NCBI GenBank assembly: GCA_012842685.1
Contig: DUSI01000050.1
Span: forward strand, 1 to 53,578
Source of the DNA: Candidatus Fermentithermobacillaceae bacterium
Lineage (GTDB): Bacteria; Bacillota; Sulfobacillia; Fermentithermobacillales; Fermentithermobacillaceae
Reading direction: 5' to 3'
Length of the DNA: 53,578 nucleotides
In this document: positions 8,698-16,142 of the stretch, piece after piece
Position numbering within the stretch: the stretch's first letter is position 1
Layout of the letters: every line of letters begins with the position of its first letter
Translations under genes and position numbers: made by a program
The notes under the pieces: model-generated
Databases searched by the model: none
Seen by the model: only the letters and a program-made list of their open reading frames with translations
Told to the model about the DNA's origin: nothing

Positions 8698-8940
8698 TCA
8701 CATAGGGGAGCTGCTTCCGGGTTCGGCTTCGGCTTCCCGGACTTTCTTGAGGAAATAGGAGTACTTCTTGCTGGCCGCCTGCATGAGGTATATGGCTTCA
8801 TCTATGATCTCCGGCTCGACGGCCTCGGAAAAGCAGGACTGGGCCACCTCGTACTCGTTTCTGGCCTGCCTGAGCGCGCTCAGAAGGTCTTGCTTCTCTT
8901 TTTCACCCTGGGGAAGTGGTCGCGCTTTCCGAAAAAGCAT
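8698..8940 (-). CDS. yaaL: YaaL/DUF2508 family protein
   Basis: This 80-residue, highly charged, soluble alpha-helical protein (QARNEYEVAQSCFSEAVEPEIIDEAIYLMQAASKKYSYFLKKV) matches the DUF2508 family that sits between recR and bofA in many Bacillota. Its function is unknown. GGAGG lies about 12 bases ahead of the ATG. It is separated by about 60 bp from bofA and 118 bp from recR, and all run in one direction. The identification relies on sequence type and conserved gene order. Confidence 0.82.
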   Translation of the reverse strand: MLFRKARPLPQGEKEKQDLLSALRQARNEYEVAQSCFSEAVEPEIIDEAIYLMQAASKKYSYFLKKVREAEAEPGSSSPM

Positions 8941-9058
8941 TCTGGGTGAATCGCCTCCATGCTACATGTCTACTCACGTCTTGAGCCAAATGTCACTCAG
9001 AAGTATTGACATGGCATGGAAAATTCATACAACAAAGGAAAGAGGTTTTCACAAGTGA

Positions 9059-9661
9059 CTAGTCCATCTCTCTCCGGGCTTCGAGGGACTTTAAGATGGT
9101 CATTTCGTCTGCGTAGTCCAGGTCAGCGCCAAAGGGCAGGCCTCTCGCCAGCCTGGTCACTTTGAGGCCCAAGGGCTTCAGCGCTCTTGCCAGGTAAAGA
9201 GCGGTGGTCTCCCCGTCGACATCGGGGTTGGTGGCGAGGATTATCTCTTTCACCTCTCCCGAAGAAACCCTCTTGAGGAGCTCCTGGATCCGGAGTTCCT
9301 CCGGTCCAATGCCCTTAAGCGGCTCTATGTACCCGTGGAGCACGTGGTAGAGGCCCCGGAAGGCCCCCGCCCGCTCGAACGCCAAGACGTCTTTGGGATA
9401 GGCGACGACGCAGATCACAGAGGAGTCGCGCTTCGGATCCTCGCAGATGGCGCAAGGATCCTGATCGGTAAGGTTCCCGCATACGGAACAGTATCCTACC
9501 TTATCCCGTGCCTCTGCCAAGGCCGCGATCAGGCGGTCCATAGACTCCTTGCCCGAAACCACGAGGTGGAACGCAAGCCTCTGGGCCGTCTTGGGTCCGA
9601 CGCCGGGAAGCTTTCTCAGTTCCTCTACGAGCCGGTGGATAGATTCAGGAAGGCGGGACAT
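9059..9661 (-). CDS. recR: Recombination mediator protein RecR
   Basis: RecR loads RecA onto gapped DNA with RecO and RecF. The 200-residue length is normal. An N-terminal helix-hairpin-helix (LPGVGPKTAQRLAFHL) is followed by a C4 zinc finger (Cys58, Cys61, Cys70, Cys73) and a TOPRIM domain ending in RGLPFGADLDYADEMTL-like sequence. The start is 2 bp after the ybaB stop, indicating translational coupling in the dnaX-ybaB-recR operon. Everything expected of the family is present. Confidence 0.97.
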   Translation of the reverse strand: MSRLPESIHRLVEELRKLPGVGPKTAQRLAFHLVVSGKESMDRLIAALAEARDKVGYCSVCGNLTDQDPCAICEDPKRDSSVICVVAYPKDVLAFERAGAFRGLYHVLHGYIEPLKGIGPEELRIQELLKRVSSGEVKEIILATNPDVDGETTALYLARALKPLGLKVTRLARGLPFGADLDYADEMTILKSLEARREMD

Positions 9662-9663
9662 GG

Positions 9664-9999
9664 TTACATCTTGAAAGGCATACCGGGCATGCCGGTGACC
9701 TTTGCCATCTCTTGCTCAGCAGTCTCTCGCGCCTTGGCCATCGCGGCGTTCACCGCCGCCACGATGAGGTCCTGGAGCATCTCCACATCTTCGGGATCCA
9801 CGATTTCTCTATCGATTTCAATGGCCTTAAGCTCGAGGCCGCAGGTAACGACGGCTTTGACGACTCCCCCTCCGGCAGTGCCTTCGACCTCCCTGAGCGC
9901 CAGCTCCTCTTGGACCTTAGCCATCTCGTTCTGGAGCCTCTGGGCTTCCTTCATGAGTTTCTGCATGTCAAAACCGCCCGGACCGGGGAATCTCGGCAT
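9664..9999 (-). CDS. ybaB: YbaB/EbfC family nucleoid-associated protein
   Basis: This 111-residue DNA-binding protein usually works as a dimer and sits between dnaX and recR. The N-terminus has a Met- and Gly-rich start (PGPGGFDMQKLMKEAQRLQ). A coiled-coil helix and the conserved region EVEGTAGGGVVKAVVTCGLELKAIEID follow, then a C-terminal helical pair. It is 38 bp after dnaX and 2 bp before recR. In other bacteria such proteins bind AT-rich or palindromic DNA; the local role is not visible here. Confidence 0.95.
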   Translation of the reverse strand: MPRFPGPGGFDMQKLMKEAQRLQNEMAKVQEELALREVEGTAGGGVVKAVVTCGLELKAIEIDREIVDPEDVEMLQDLIVAAVNAAMAKARETAEQEMAKVTGMPGMPFKM

Positions 10000-10037
10000 A
10001 TCGTTCTCCTCCTTATAGCGCTACAAGGCCTCTTGTC

Positions 10038-11771
10038 TTACGTACGGGAAACAACTTTTCCGTCCAATATAGTTATTGCAGCTCTTACCAGGGGATGCAA
10101 TTCGTCGTCCCCGGAGATGCTCCCGTCTTCTCCGTTACCGCCCGAACCGCCCCTGTGGCTTATGTCCGACATCTCAACCGCGATCTCAAACCGGTGCCCA
10201 GTGAGCCTATAGAGACCCACTTCCACCAGGCGCTTGTTCTCCTTGACCATTATCTGCTCCATGTGGGTCATGTAGCCCTTGGGATACGTGAGCACCAGCG
10301 TCTTTCCGCCCTCCACCCGGGACGGGCTTGCCTGCAGGAGGTAGGCGTGCACCTTTACCTTCTTGCTCCTGAAGAGCGCCTCCATCAGTCTGGGCCAGGC
10401 GGCTTTGGCTATCTCGGCAAGCTCTTCGTCGGAGAGTCTCTTCTCCTCTGCCGGAGGGGCAGGCCCTTCAAACAAGGCGGGCTCGGCCTTGCCACGCCCG
10501 TCCTCTGGGGCGAGCGGCATAGGTGAGGCCTCACTGGCCTCAGTCCCCGCCTGAGCCTGCTGCCGGGGTTCTACCGCCGTAGGCTTGCCTGTATCCGCCG
10601 CGACCGGGATCTCGCGGGCGGTCTGAGTTCCGCCATGAATATTGCCCGAAAATACACTTGACGGGAGGGCCTCGTCGCCCATGAACAACCCCAAAAGGGC
10701 TACCTCCAAGACGAGCCTCGGGTCGTCCTGCACCTTTATGGTCTGGGCCGCCTTGGATATCGCCTCGAGGACTCCGATGAGGAGCGGGGTAGAAAACGTA
10801 CGGGCCAAGCTCAGCATGCCCTCGGCTTCCTCTTGCGGCCGGCCGAGCTCGGACGGCCGGGCGCCTTGCCTGAGGAGGAGCATATCCCTAGCGTACATCC
10901 CGATCTCCTGACAGAGCTCGCCCATGTCTTTCCCCTTGTCGGAAGACTCACGCGTTACCTCGAGGATGGTATGGATGTCCCTCTGGACGATGGCCCTGAA
11001 GAGGCGCTGCATCGTCTCGGCGGAAGTTTCCCCTAGTATTTCCCGGACATCATTTTCTGCAAGGGCGGTCCCGCCGTAGGTCAGGCATAGATCCAGTATA
11101 GACAGGGCATCTCGCATGGACCCTTGGGCGGCTCTGGCTATGAGCCTGAGGGCCGCCGGCTCCCAGGTTACCGCTTGTCCGGCCACAGTGGTAGCCCTCA
11201 GGATCTTCTCCATCTGGGCCTCGATGTCGGCGACCGTGAGACGTCTAAAATCCAGCCGCTGGCAACGGGAAGTTATGGTCACCGGGATCCTGTGGGGGGC
11301 TGTCGTGGCCATTATGAAGATCACGTGCTCGGGAGGCTCTTCGAGAGTCTTCAGGAGAGCGTTGAAGGCCTCCTGGGTGAGCATGTGCACCTCGTCGATT
11401 ATGTACACCTTGTAGCGGCCCAGCGCCGGGACGTAACGCACCGCCTCCCTCAGGCTCCGCATTTCGTCTATACCCCGGTTGGAAGCGGCGTCAATCTCGA
11501 TGACGTCCACGGTGGAACCGTCTTGGATGGATACGCAGGAACGGCAGGCGTTACACGGTTCGGCCCCGGACCTTTCGCTGCAGTTTACCGCCTTGGCCAG
11601 GAGCCTCGCTACGGTCGTCTTACCGGTGCCGCGGGGACCTGCGAATAGATAGGCGTGGGAGACTTTGCCTGTGGTGAGGGCGTTCTTGAGGATGCGGATT
11701 ACAGGTTTCTGGTCTACGACGTCCTCCCATCTCTGGGGCCGCCACGCGCGGTACAGGGCTACGTACGACAT
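10038..11771 (-). CDS. dnaX: DNA polymerase III subunits gamma and tau
   Basis: DnaX is the clamp-loader ATPase that loads the DnaN clamp and links polymerases to the helicase. The preferred start gives MSYVALYRAWRPQRWEDV and 577 residues. It shows Walker A GPRGTGKTT, a zinc-binding cysteine set (CSERSGAEPCNACRSC), DEVHML and the SRC sensor motif (TSRCQRLDF), then clamp-loader domains III to V. An in-frame start 38 codons upstream is rejected because that segment lies in the SRP RNA 3' region and encodes no DnaX sequence. The start is 35 bases after the SRP RNA, so the two are likely cotranscribed. I cannot tell whether a shorter gamma form is made by frameshifting. Confidence 0.96.
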   Translation of the reverse strand: MSYVALYRAWRPQRWEDVVDQKPVIRILKNALTTGKVSHAYLFAGPRGTGKTTVARLLAKAVNCSERSGAEPCNACRSCVSIQDGSTVDVIEIDAASNRGIDEMRSLREAVRYVPALGRYKVYIIDEVHMLTQEAFNALLKTLEEPPEHVIFIMATTAPHRIPVTITSRCQRLDFRRLTVADIEAQMEKILRATTVAGQAVTWEPAALRLIARAAQGSMRDALSILDLCLTYGGTALAENDVREILGETSAETMQRLFRAIVQRDIHTILEVTRESSDKGKDMGELCQEIGMYARDMLLLRQGARPSELGRPQEEAEGMLSLARTFSTPLLIGVLEAISKAAQTIKVQDDPRLVLEVALLGLFMGDEALPSSVFSGNIHGGTQTAREIPVAADTGKPTAVEPRQQAQAGTEASEASPMPLAPEDGRGKAEPALFEGPAPPAEEKRLSDEELAEIAKAAWPRLMEALFRSKKVKVHAYLLQASPSRVEGGKTLVLTYPKGYMTHMEQIMVKENKRLVEVGLYRLTGHRFEIAVEMSDISHRGGSGGNGEDGSISGDDELHPLVRAAITILDGKVVSRT

Positions 11772-11806
11772 CCCGGGTCCCCCTCTCGCGGCGCCGAAAT
11801 ATCGAA

Positions 11807-12075
11807 GGCCGTGCGCCGGTCTCCGACCGTTCTCCCCAGGCGGTCCCGGCGTAGCTTGCTCCGACCAGGAACCCCTGCGGCACATGGGAGAGATCGCTTA
11901 CCGTTGCTTCCTCCCGGACCTGGCGGGGTTCACGATTTCCCATTGCGCAGGACCCAGCCATCAACGCCGCTCGCGCCGGCCAGTCCCTAAAAAGAAGCGG
12001 CCTCGGACAGGCATCAACCCCGCTATAGCGGATTGCGGGTTACAGGGCACCGCTACCTCCCCATCTAGCACGGCC
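11807..12075 (-). ncRNA. ffs: Signal recognition particle RNA, large bacterial form
   Basis: On the minus strand the 5' part carries the Alu-domain sequence GGGGAGGTAGCGGTGCCCTG and the apical S-domain loop CAGGTCCGGGAGGAAGCA, both hallmarks of the approximately 270-nt SRP RNA of Bacillota. The ends are set by a perfect 8 bp terminal helix (GGCCGTGC with GCACGGCC), giving 269 nt. CCCAT/ATGGG and CGCAGG/CCTGCG segments form the long central arm. It binds Ffh for cotranslational membrane targeting. It lies between tRNA-Ser(GGA) and dnaX, a common arrangement. Confidence 0.93.
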
Positions 12076-12085
12076 AAACTTGTCG

Positions 12086-12175
12086 TGGCGGAGGGGGTGG
12101 GATTTGAACCCACGAGACGGTTACCCGTCTACACGCTCTCCAGGCGTGCTCCTTCGGCCACTCGGACACCCCTCC
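12086..12175 (-). tRNA. tRNA-Ser (anticodon GGA)
   Basis: The acceptor stem GGAGGGG pairs with CCCCTCC, the discriminator is G and CCA is encoded. The anticodon loop CTGGAGA is closed by CACGC/GCGTG, and the long variable arm GACGGGTAACCGTC is typical of class II serine tRNA. It decodes UCC/UCU. It is the last tRNA before the SRP RNA, 10 bases away. Confidence 0.97.
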
Positions 12176-12220
12176 GCGCCTACACTAAACATGTCAGGTT
12201 TTCAATTTTCGAGTCGAGAG

Positions 12221-12310
12221 TGGCGGAGGGGGTGGGATTCGAACCCACGAGGCGCGTGAACGCCTACTCGCTTTCGAGGCGAGCTCGATCAACCGCTCCG
12301 ACACCCCTCC
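12221..12310 (-). tRNA. tRNA-Ser (anticodon CGA)
   Basis: This class II serine tRNA has the same acceptor helix as its neighbour (GGAGGGG/CCCCTCC), an encoded CCA, anticodon loop CTCGAAA and a long variable arm. It decodes UCG. Its 5' end lies only 4 bases after the tadA stop codon, so it must be cut from the tadA transcript. Confidence 0.97.
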
Positions 12311-12314
12311 GGGC

Positions 12315-12794
12315 CTAGCCTCCGGACATTTTTCCGCCGCGGAGCTCTCTAAAAAACGCCTCCAAGAGGGAAGCGCATTCTTCTTCCATCACACCGGTTA
12401 TCACTTCGACCCGGTGGTTTAACCTTTCGTCGCGGACCAGATCCACGAGCGACCCACACGCGCCGGTCCTAGGGTCCCTAGCTCCTATCACAAGCTTGGG
12501 GATCCTCGCGAGCACGATCGCCCCGGCGCACATTGGACACGGCTCCAGCGTCGAGTACATGACCGCGTCCAGGATACGCCACGAACCTTCGCGCTCTGCC
12601 GCCCGGCGTATGGCTATGATCTCTGCATGGGCCGTTGGGTCCTGGAGGGTCTCCTTGAGATTGTGACCTCTCCCTATCACCTGGTCGCCCTTGATGATGA
12701 CGGCGCCCACGGGCACCTCGCCGAGGGCGTAAGCCTTTCTGGCCTCTTCCAGGGCCAGCGACATGCCCTTGAGGTAGCTTTCAGGCCCGTCCAT
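12315..12794 (-). CDS. tadA: tRNA-specific adenosine-34 deaminase
   Basis: TadA converts A34 to inosine in tRNA-Arg(ACG). The cytidine-deaminase fold is intact, with HAE (His56, catalytic Glu58) and PCPMC (Cys86, Cys89) binding zinc. I start at the ATG of MDGPESYLKG, with GGGGA 9 bases before it; a GTG five codons earlier and an ATG ten codons later are alternatives. The gene is embedded in a tRNA cluster that includes its own substrate tRNA-Arg(ACG) about 120 bp upstream on the same strand. It presumably shares their transcript. At 159 residues it is normal length. Confidence 0.95.
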   Translation of the reverse strand: MDGPESYLKGMSLALEEARKAYALGEVPVGAVIIKGDQVIGRGHNLKETLQDPTAHAEIIAIRRAAEREGSWRILDAVMYSTLEPCPMCAGAIVLARIPKLVIGARDPRTGACGSLVDLVRDERLNHRVEVITGVMEEECASLLEAFFRELRGGKMSGG

Positions 12795-12826
12795 GCGCAA
12801 GTTCCCCACGCAGAGCGTAAAATCGA

Positions 12827-12905
12827 TGGTGCGCCCGGGAGGACTCGAACCTCCGGCAGACGGGGATTAGGAATCCCCCGCTCTATCCGCCTGAGCTACG
12901 GGCGC
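12827..12905 (-). tRNA. tRNA-Arg (anticodon CCT)
   Basis: The acceptor GCGCCCG pairs with CGGGCGC, the discriminator is A and CCA is encoded. The anticodon loop TTCCTAA is closed by GGGGA/TCCCC, giving CCT for AGG codons. The T arm GGAGG-TTCGAGT-CCTCC is regular. Confidence 0.96.
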
Positions 12906-12917
12906 ACGTCTCTCACT

Positions 12918-12994
12918 TGGTGCGCCGGGCGGGACTCGAACCCACAACCTACAGATCCGTAGTCTGTTGCTCTATCCAATTGAGCTACCGGCGC
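12918..12994 (-). tRNA. tRNA-Arg (anticodon ACG)
   Basis: The acceptor is GCGCCGG/CCGGCGC with an encoded CCA, and the anticodon loop is TACGGAT. The A34 is the target of TadA, encoded nearby in the same cluster, and becomes inosine to read CGU, CGC and CGA. Confidence 0.96.
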
Positions 12995-13009
12995 ATCTTC
13001 CCAAATAAG

Positions 13010-13102
13010 TGGCGGAGAGGGAGGGATTCGAACCCTCGAAGGAGGTTTCCCCCCTTAACGGTTTAGCAAACCGTCGCCCTCGGCCTGCTAGGCGACCTCT
13101 CC
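13010..13102 (-). tRNA. tRNA-Ser (anticodon GCT)
   Basis: This is a class II tRNA with acceptor GGAGAGG/CCTCTCC, anticodon loop TTGCTAA between ACGGT and ACCGT, a long variable arm with GGGG/CCTCC-type pairing and an encoded CCA. It decodes AGC and AGU. Confidence 0.96.
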
Positions 13103-13164
13103 GCGCAAACCGCTTTTTGAGAAGCGCATGAACTATATTACCACGTATCTTTCTAAAATGCCAG

Positions 13165-13254
13165 TGGCGGAGGGGGTGGGATTCGAACCCACGGAGGGCT
13201 TGCACCCTCAACAGTTTTCAAGACTGCCGCATTAAACCGCTCTGCCACCCCTCC
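13165..13254 (-). tRNA. tRNA-Ser (anticodon TGA)
   Basis: The acceptor GGAGGGG/CCCCTCC is identical to that of the GGA and CGA serine tRNAs. The anticodon loop is CTTGAAA, with a long variable arm GAGGGTGCAAGCCCTC and an encoded CCA. It decodes UCA/UCG. It is the first tRNA of the cluster, so its promoter is probably the one at 13372-13400. Confidence 0.96.
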
Positions 13255-13371
13255 GAAAATGGACGAGTCGGGCGCACGCTGGTCTTGGATGCTGGATATG
13301 GTGCGACACCGGCTGCTTGATCGGTTTCTGCGTCTCTTGCTGCGCATGTGAGCCCGGCTCTCCAATAGACC

Positions 13372-13400
13372 ATACTAACACAACTTAGAAAGCCGTTCAA
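13372..13400 (-). promoter_or_regulatory. Candidate promoter of the tRNA-tadA-SRP RNA cluster
   Basis: On the minus strand TTGAAC and TAGTAT are separated by 17 bases, with a TGn extended -10. It overlaps the end of the FAD oxidoreductase gene region and lies about 120 bases before tRNA-Ser(TGA), leaving a leader that would need processing. Each hexamer matches consensus at 4 of 6 positions. Confidence 0.45.
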
Positions 13401-13403
13401 ACC

Positions 13404-14783
13404 TCAAATCTTCTTGAGGATCGATCTGGCGGCCTTGACTCCCGCGGCGGATGCCTGGGCAAGGCTCCTGGTCACACCTGCCCCGTCGCCCACGGCGTAG
13501 AGACCCGAGATCCCCGTCTCCATGGACGAATCCACTTTCACCCTGGACGAGTAGAACTTAACCTCTACTCCGTAGAGGAGGGTATTCTTCGACCAGATCC
13601 CCGGCATTATCTTGTCCAGGGCCTCAAGCATCTCAAGGATGTTGCGGATGTGTCTGTAGGGAAGCACCAGCGTGAGGTCTCCCGGCGTCGCGTCCTTGAG
13701 CGTCGGCCTCACCATGCTCTTGGCGAGCCTCTTGGCCGTCGAGCGCCGGCCCTCCCACAGGTCGCCCAGACGCTGGACCAGCACACCGCCTCCCAACATG
13801 TTGGCCAGGCTGGCGATGTACTTGCCGTAGGCTATGGGCTCCTTGAAAGGCTCCGTGAAGGTCTTGGAGACCAAGACGGCAAAGTTGGAGTTCTCGGTCC
13901 TCTTTTCGCTCCAGGAATGGCCGTTTACGGTTATGACCCCGCCCGTGTTTTCGGTCACCACTTCCCCGTGAGGGCAGACGCAGAAGGTCCTCACCAAGTC
14001 GTCGAAGGCCTGCGAATAGTAGTGGATCTTGGGTTCCCACACCTTCTCCGTAACCGGGTCGGCGACAACCGCAGGGACTTCCACCCGCACGCCCACGTCG
14101 ACGGGGTTGTTCTCGGTCTCGAGGCCAAGCCTCTGGGCCTCTTCCGAGAACCACTCGGCCCCCTCCCTGCCGGGCGCCGCTATGACCGCTCCCGCGGACT
14201 CACGGCTCCCGTCGGCAAGGACGACTCCGGTAACCTTCCCGTCGGAGCACTCGAACCTCCTGACCTCTGCCGAGGTACGGATCTCCACGTGAGGCTCCAG
14301 GAAATCCCGCATGTTCCGGAGTATTTCCGGGCAATGATCCGTCCCCAGATGCCTGATCTTGGCGGGGAGAAAATCCAGACCCGCCCTGGCCGCCTGGGCA
14401 ACCAGGTTCGCTATGGCTTCCTCGTCGGTCCCGAAGAGGCGTGACGATGCGCCGAACTCTATCCACACGCGGTCTATATAGTCGATAAGCTCCTTGAGCT
14501 CTTCCTCTTCCAGGTACTCGCCCAGGAACCCTCCGAACCTGGTGGTCAGGGTTAGTTTGCCGTCGCTGAAGGCACCGGCTCCGCCCCAACCTGACGTTAT
14601 GGAGCAGGGCTTGCAGTTTATGCACCCTCCGCCGGTTATCTCCCGGGGGCATTTCCTCTGCTCCAGGGAACGCCCTTTCTCGAGCATCAAGATGGAAAGC
14701 CCCGGGCGATTCTTCACGAGCTCAATGGCGGCGAAAATCCCGGCCGGGCCTGCCCCAACAATGATCACATCCCATTTAGCCAC
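13404..14783 (-). CDS. FAD-dependent dehydrogenase family protein
   Basis: This predicted flavoprotein has 459 residues. A Rossmann FAD-binding motif at the N-terminus (DVIIVGAGPAGIFAA) is followed by a cysteine-rich stretch (KCP, GGGCINCKPC) and SGWGGAGAFSDGKLTL, typical of the uncharacterised FAD-dependent dehydrogenase group COG2509. A second dinucleotide motif near the end (GLYAVGDGAGVTRSLAQA) closes the FAD domain. I start at a GTG (VAKWDVIIVG) with GGGGGT before it; a TTG fifteen codons earlier would overlap dnaB. It follows dnaB by 13 bp. Substrate and partner are unknown. The cysteine cluster could bind metal or be redox-active, which is inference. Confidence 0.85.
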   Translation of the reverse strand: MAKWDVIIVGAGPAGIFAAIELVKNRPGLSILMLEKGRSLEQRKCPREITGGGCINCKPCSITSGWGGAGAFSDGKLTLTTRFGGFLGEYLEEEELKELIDYIDRVWIEFGASSRLFGTDEEAIANLVAQAARAGLDFLPAKIRHLGTDHCPEILRNMRDFLEPHVEIRTSAEVRRFECSDGKVTGVVLADGSRESAGAVIAAPGREGAEWFSEEAQRLGLETENNPVDVGVRVEVPAVVADPVTEKVWEPKIHYYSQAFDDLVRTFCVCPHGEVVTENTGGVITVNGHSWSEKRTENSNFAVLVSKTFTEPFKEPIAYGKYIASLANMLGGGVLVQRLGDLWEGRRSTAKRLAKSMVRPTLKDATPGDLTLVLPYRHIRNILEMLEALDKIMPGIWSKNTLLYGVEVKFYSSRVKVDSSMETGISGLYAVGDGAGVTRSLAQASAAGVKAARSILKKI

Positions 14784-14796
14784 ATCGGCACCCCCA

Positions 14797-16119
14797 TTAT
14801 GGAGTGTGGTCGACGTCGAGGTCTTCAAACCTGCAGATCTCTCTCGAGAAGAAGAGCGTGATGGTCCCGGTGGGACCGTTGCGTTGCTTGGCTATGTTGA
14901 GCTTTATCGTGTTCTCCGGGTCTTCGGGCTCAGTGTAGAGGAACATGACGATATCGGCATCCTGCTCGATGGCTCCCGATTCGCGCAGGTCAGAAAGCTG
15001 GGGGATCTGCCTCTGGCGCTGCTCAACGGCGCGGGACAGCTGGGAAAGGGCTATGACCGGCACGTTGAGCTCCCTCGCCAGTCCTTTCAGGGACCTGGAG
15101 ATCTCGGAGATCTCTTGCTGCCTGTTCTCTGCCTTCTTAGACGGCCTCATGAGCTGGAGGTAGTCCACGAGGACCAGCCCCAGCCCGTGTTCCGCCTGGA
15201 GCCTCCGGCACTTGGTCCTGACCTCCATGACGGATATGGACGGGGTATCGTCTATGAAGATCTGGGCTTCGCCGAGCCTCCCCAGGGCGCTCGAGAGTCG
15301 CCTCCACTCTTCTTCGTTCAGAAAACCGTTCCTTATTTTCTGGCTGGATATGGCCGCCTCGGAACTCAGGAGCCTCTGGGCCACCTGTTCCTTGGACATC
15401 TCCAGGCTGAATATCAGCACGGGAAGTTCGGTCTTTATGGCCACGTTCCTCGCTATGTTGAGCCCCAGCGACGTCTTACCCACGGACGGCCTGGCCGCGA
15501 GGATGATGAGGTCTGACGGCTGGAACCCCGAGGTGAGCCTGTCAAGGTCTCCGAGCCCGCTTGGGATACCGACCGTCTCCCCGCCGTGGGACGCCATGTA
15601 CTCGAGCCTCTCGAGGGTCTCCACGAGCACGTTCTTGAGGGGTACGTAGCTCTCGCGGCTGCGGCGCCTGGCCACCTGGAAAATCAGTTCCTCGGACTTA
15701 TCCAAGAGCTCGTCGATTTCTTCCGTGCCGCGGTAGGCCGCGGCGGCGATCTCCGTCGCGGCGGCAATCAGCCGCCTGGCGATGGCCTTTTCCGCGACGA
15801 TCCGGGCGTAGTACTCTACGTTGGCGGCGGTGGGGACGAAATTGGCGAGCCTCACCAGCTCCGCCATACCCCCTATCTTCTCAAGCTCCCCGGTGGCGCG
15901 CAGCTTGTCGGACAGGGTAACCACGTCCACCGCTTCGGGCACCTCTGCCATCTCCGCCATACGCCTGAAGATGATACGGTTCTGCTCTTTGTAGAAGTCC
16001 TCAGGGGTGAGTATCTCAAGGGCGGTAAGGACCGCCTCTTTTTCGATGAGCATGGAGCCTATGACCGAATCCTCGGCCTCAATATTCTGCGGGGGTATTC
16101 TCTCGACCTGGTCCAGCAT
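14797..16119 (-). CDS. dnaB: Replicative DNA helicase
   Basis: DnaB is the hexameric 5'-3' helicase at the fork (called DnaC in B. subtilis). Its 440 residues include the N-terminal primase-interacting domain starting PPQNIEAEDSVIGSML. A linker is followed by the RecA-like motor with Walker A ARPSVGKTS (209-217), Walker B LVLVDYLQLM and the conserved EISRSLKGLARELNVPVIALSQLSR. No intein is present. It lies 23 bp downstream of lonB and 13 bp upstream of the flavoprotein gene, forming a run that begins at the rpsF-ssb-rpsR region. Confidence 0.98.
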   Translation of the reverse strand: MLDQVERIPPQNIEAEDSVIGSMLIEKEAVLTALEILTPEDFYKEQNRIIFRRMAEMAEVPEAVDVVTLSDKLRATGELEKIGGMAELVRLANFVPTAANVEYYARIVAEKAIARRLIAAATEIAAAAYRGTEEIDELLDKSEELIFQVARRRSRESYVPLKNVLVETLERLEYMASHGGETVGIPSGLGDLDRLTSGFQPSDLIILAARPSVGKTSLGLNIARNVAIKTELPVLIFSLEMSKEQVAQRLLSSEAAISSQKIRNGFLNEEEWRRLSSALGRLGEAQIFIDDTPSISVMEVRTKCRRLQAEHGLGLVLVDYLQLMRPSKKAENRQQEISEISRSLKGLARELNVPVIALSQLSRAVEQRQRQIPQLSDLRESGAIEQDADIVMFLYTEPEDPENTIKLNIAKQRNGPTGTITLFFSREICRFEDLDVDHTP

Positions 16120-16142
16120 ACGAAGCTCCTCCCCCTAGCCCA

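Noticed and set aside
11772-11885. A 38-residue N-terminal extension of DnaX
   Set aside because: It lies in the SRP RNA 3' region and encodes no DnaX-like sequence; MSYVALYRAWRP is the normal start.
11665-12318. A plus-strand open frame of 217 codons across the SRP RNA and serine tRNAs
   Set aside because: It is antisense to the RNAs; its repeated GVGFEPTR pattern is the well-known false translation of tRNA-Ser sequence.
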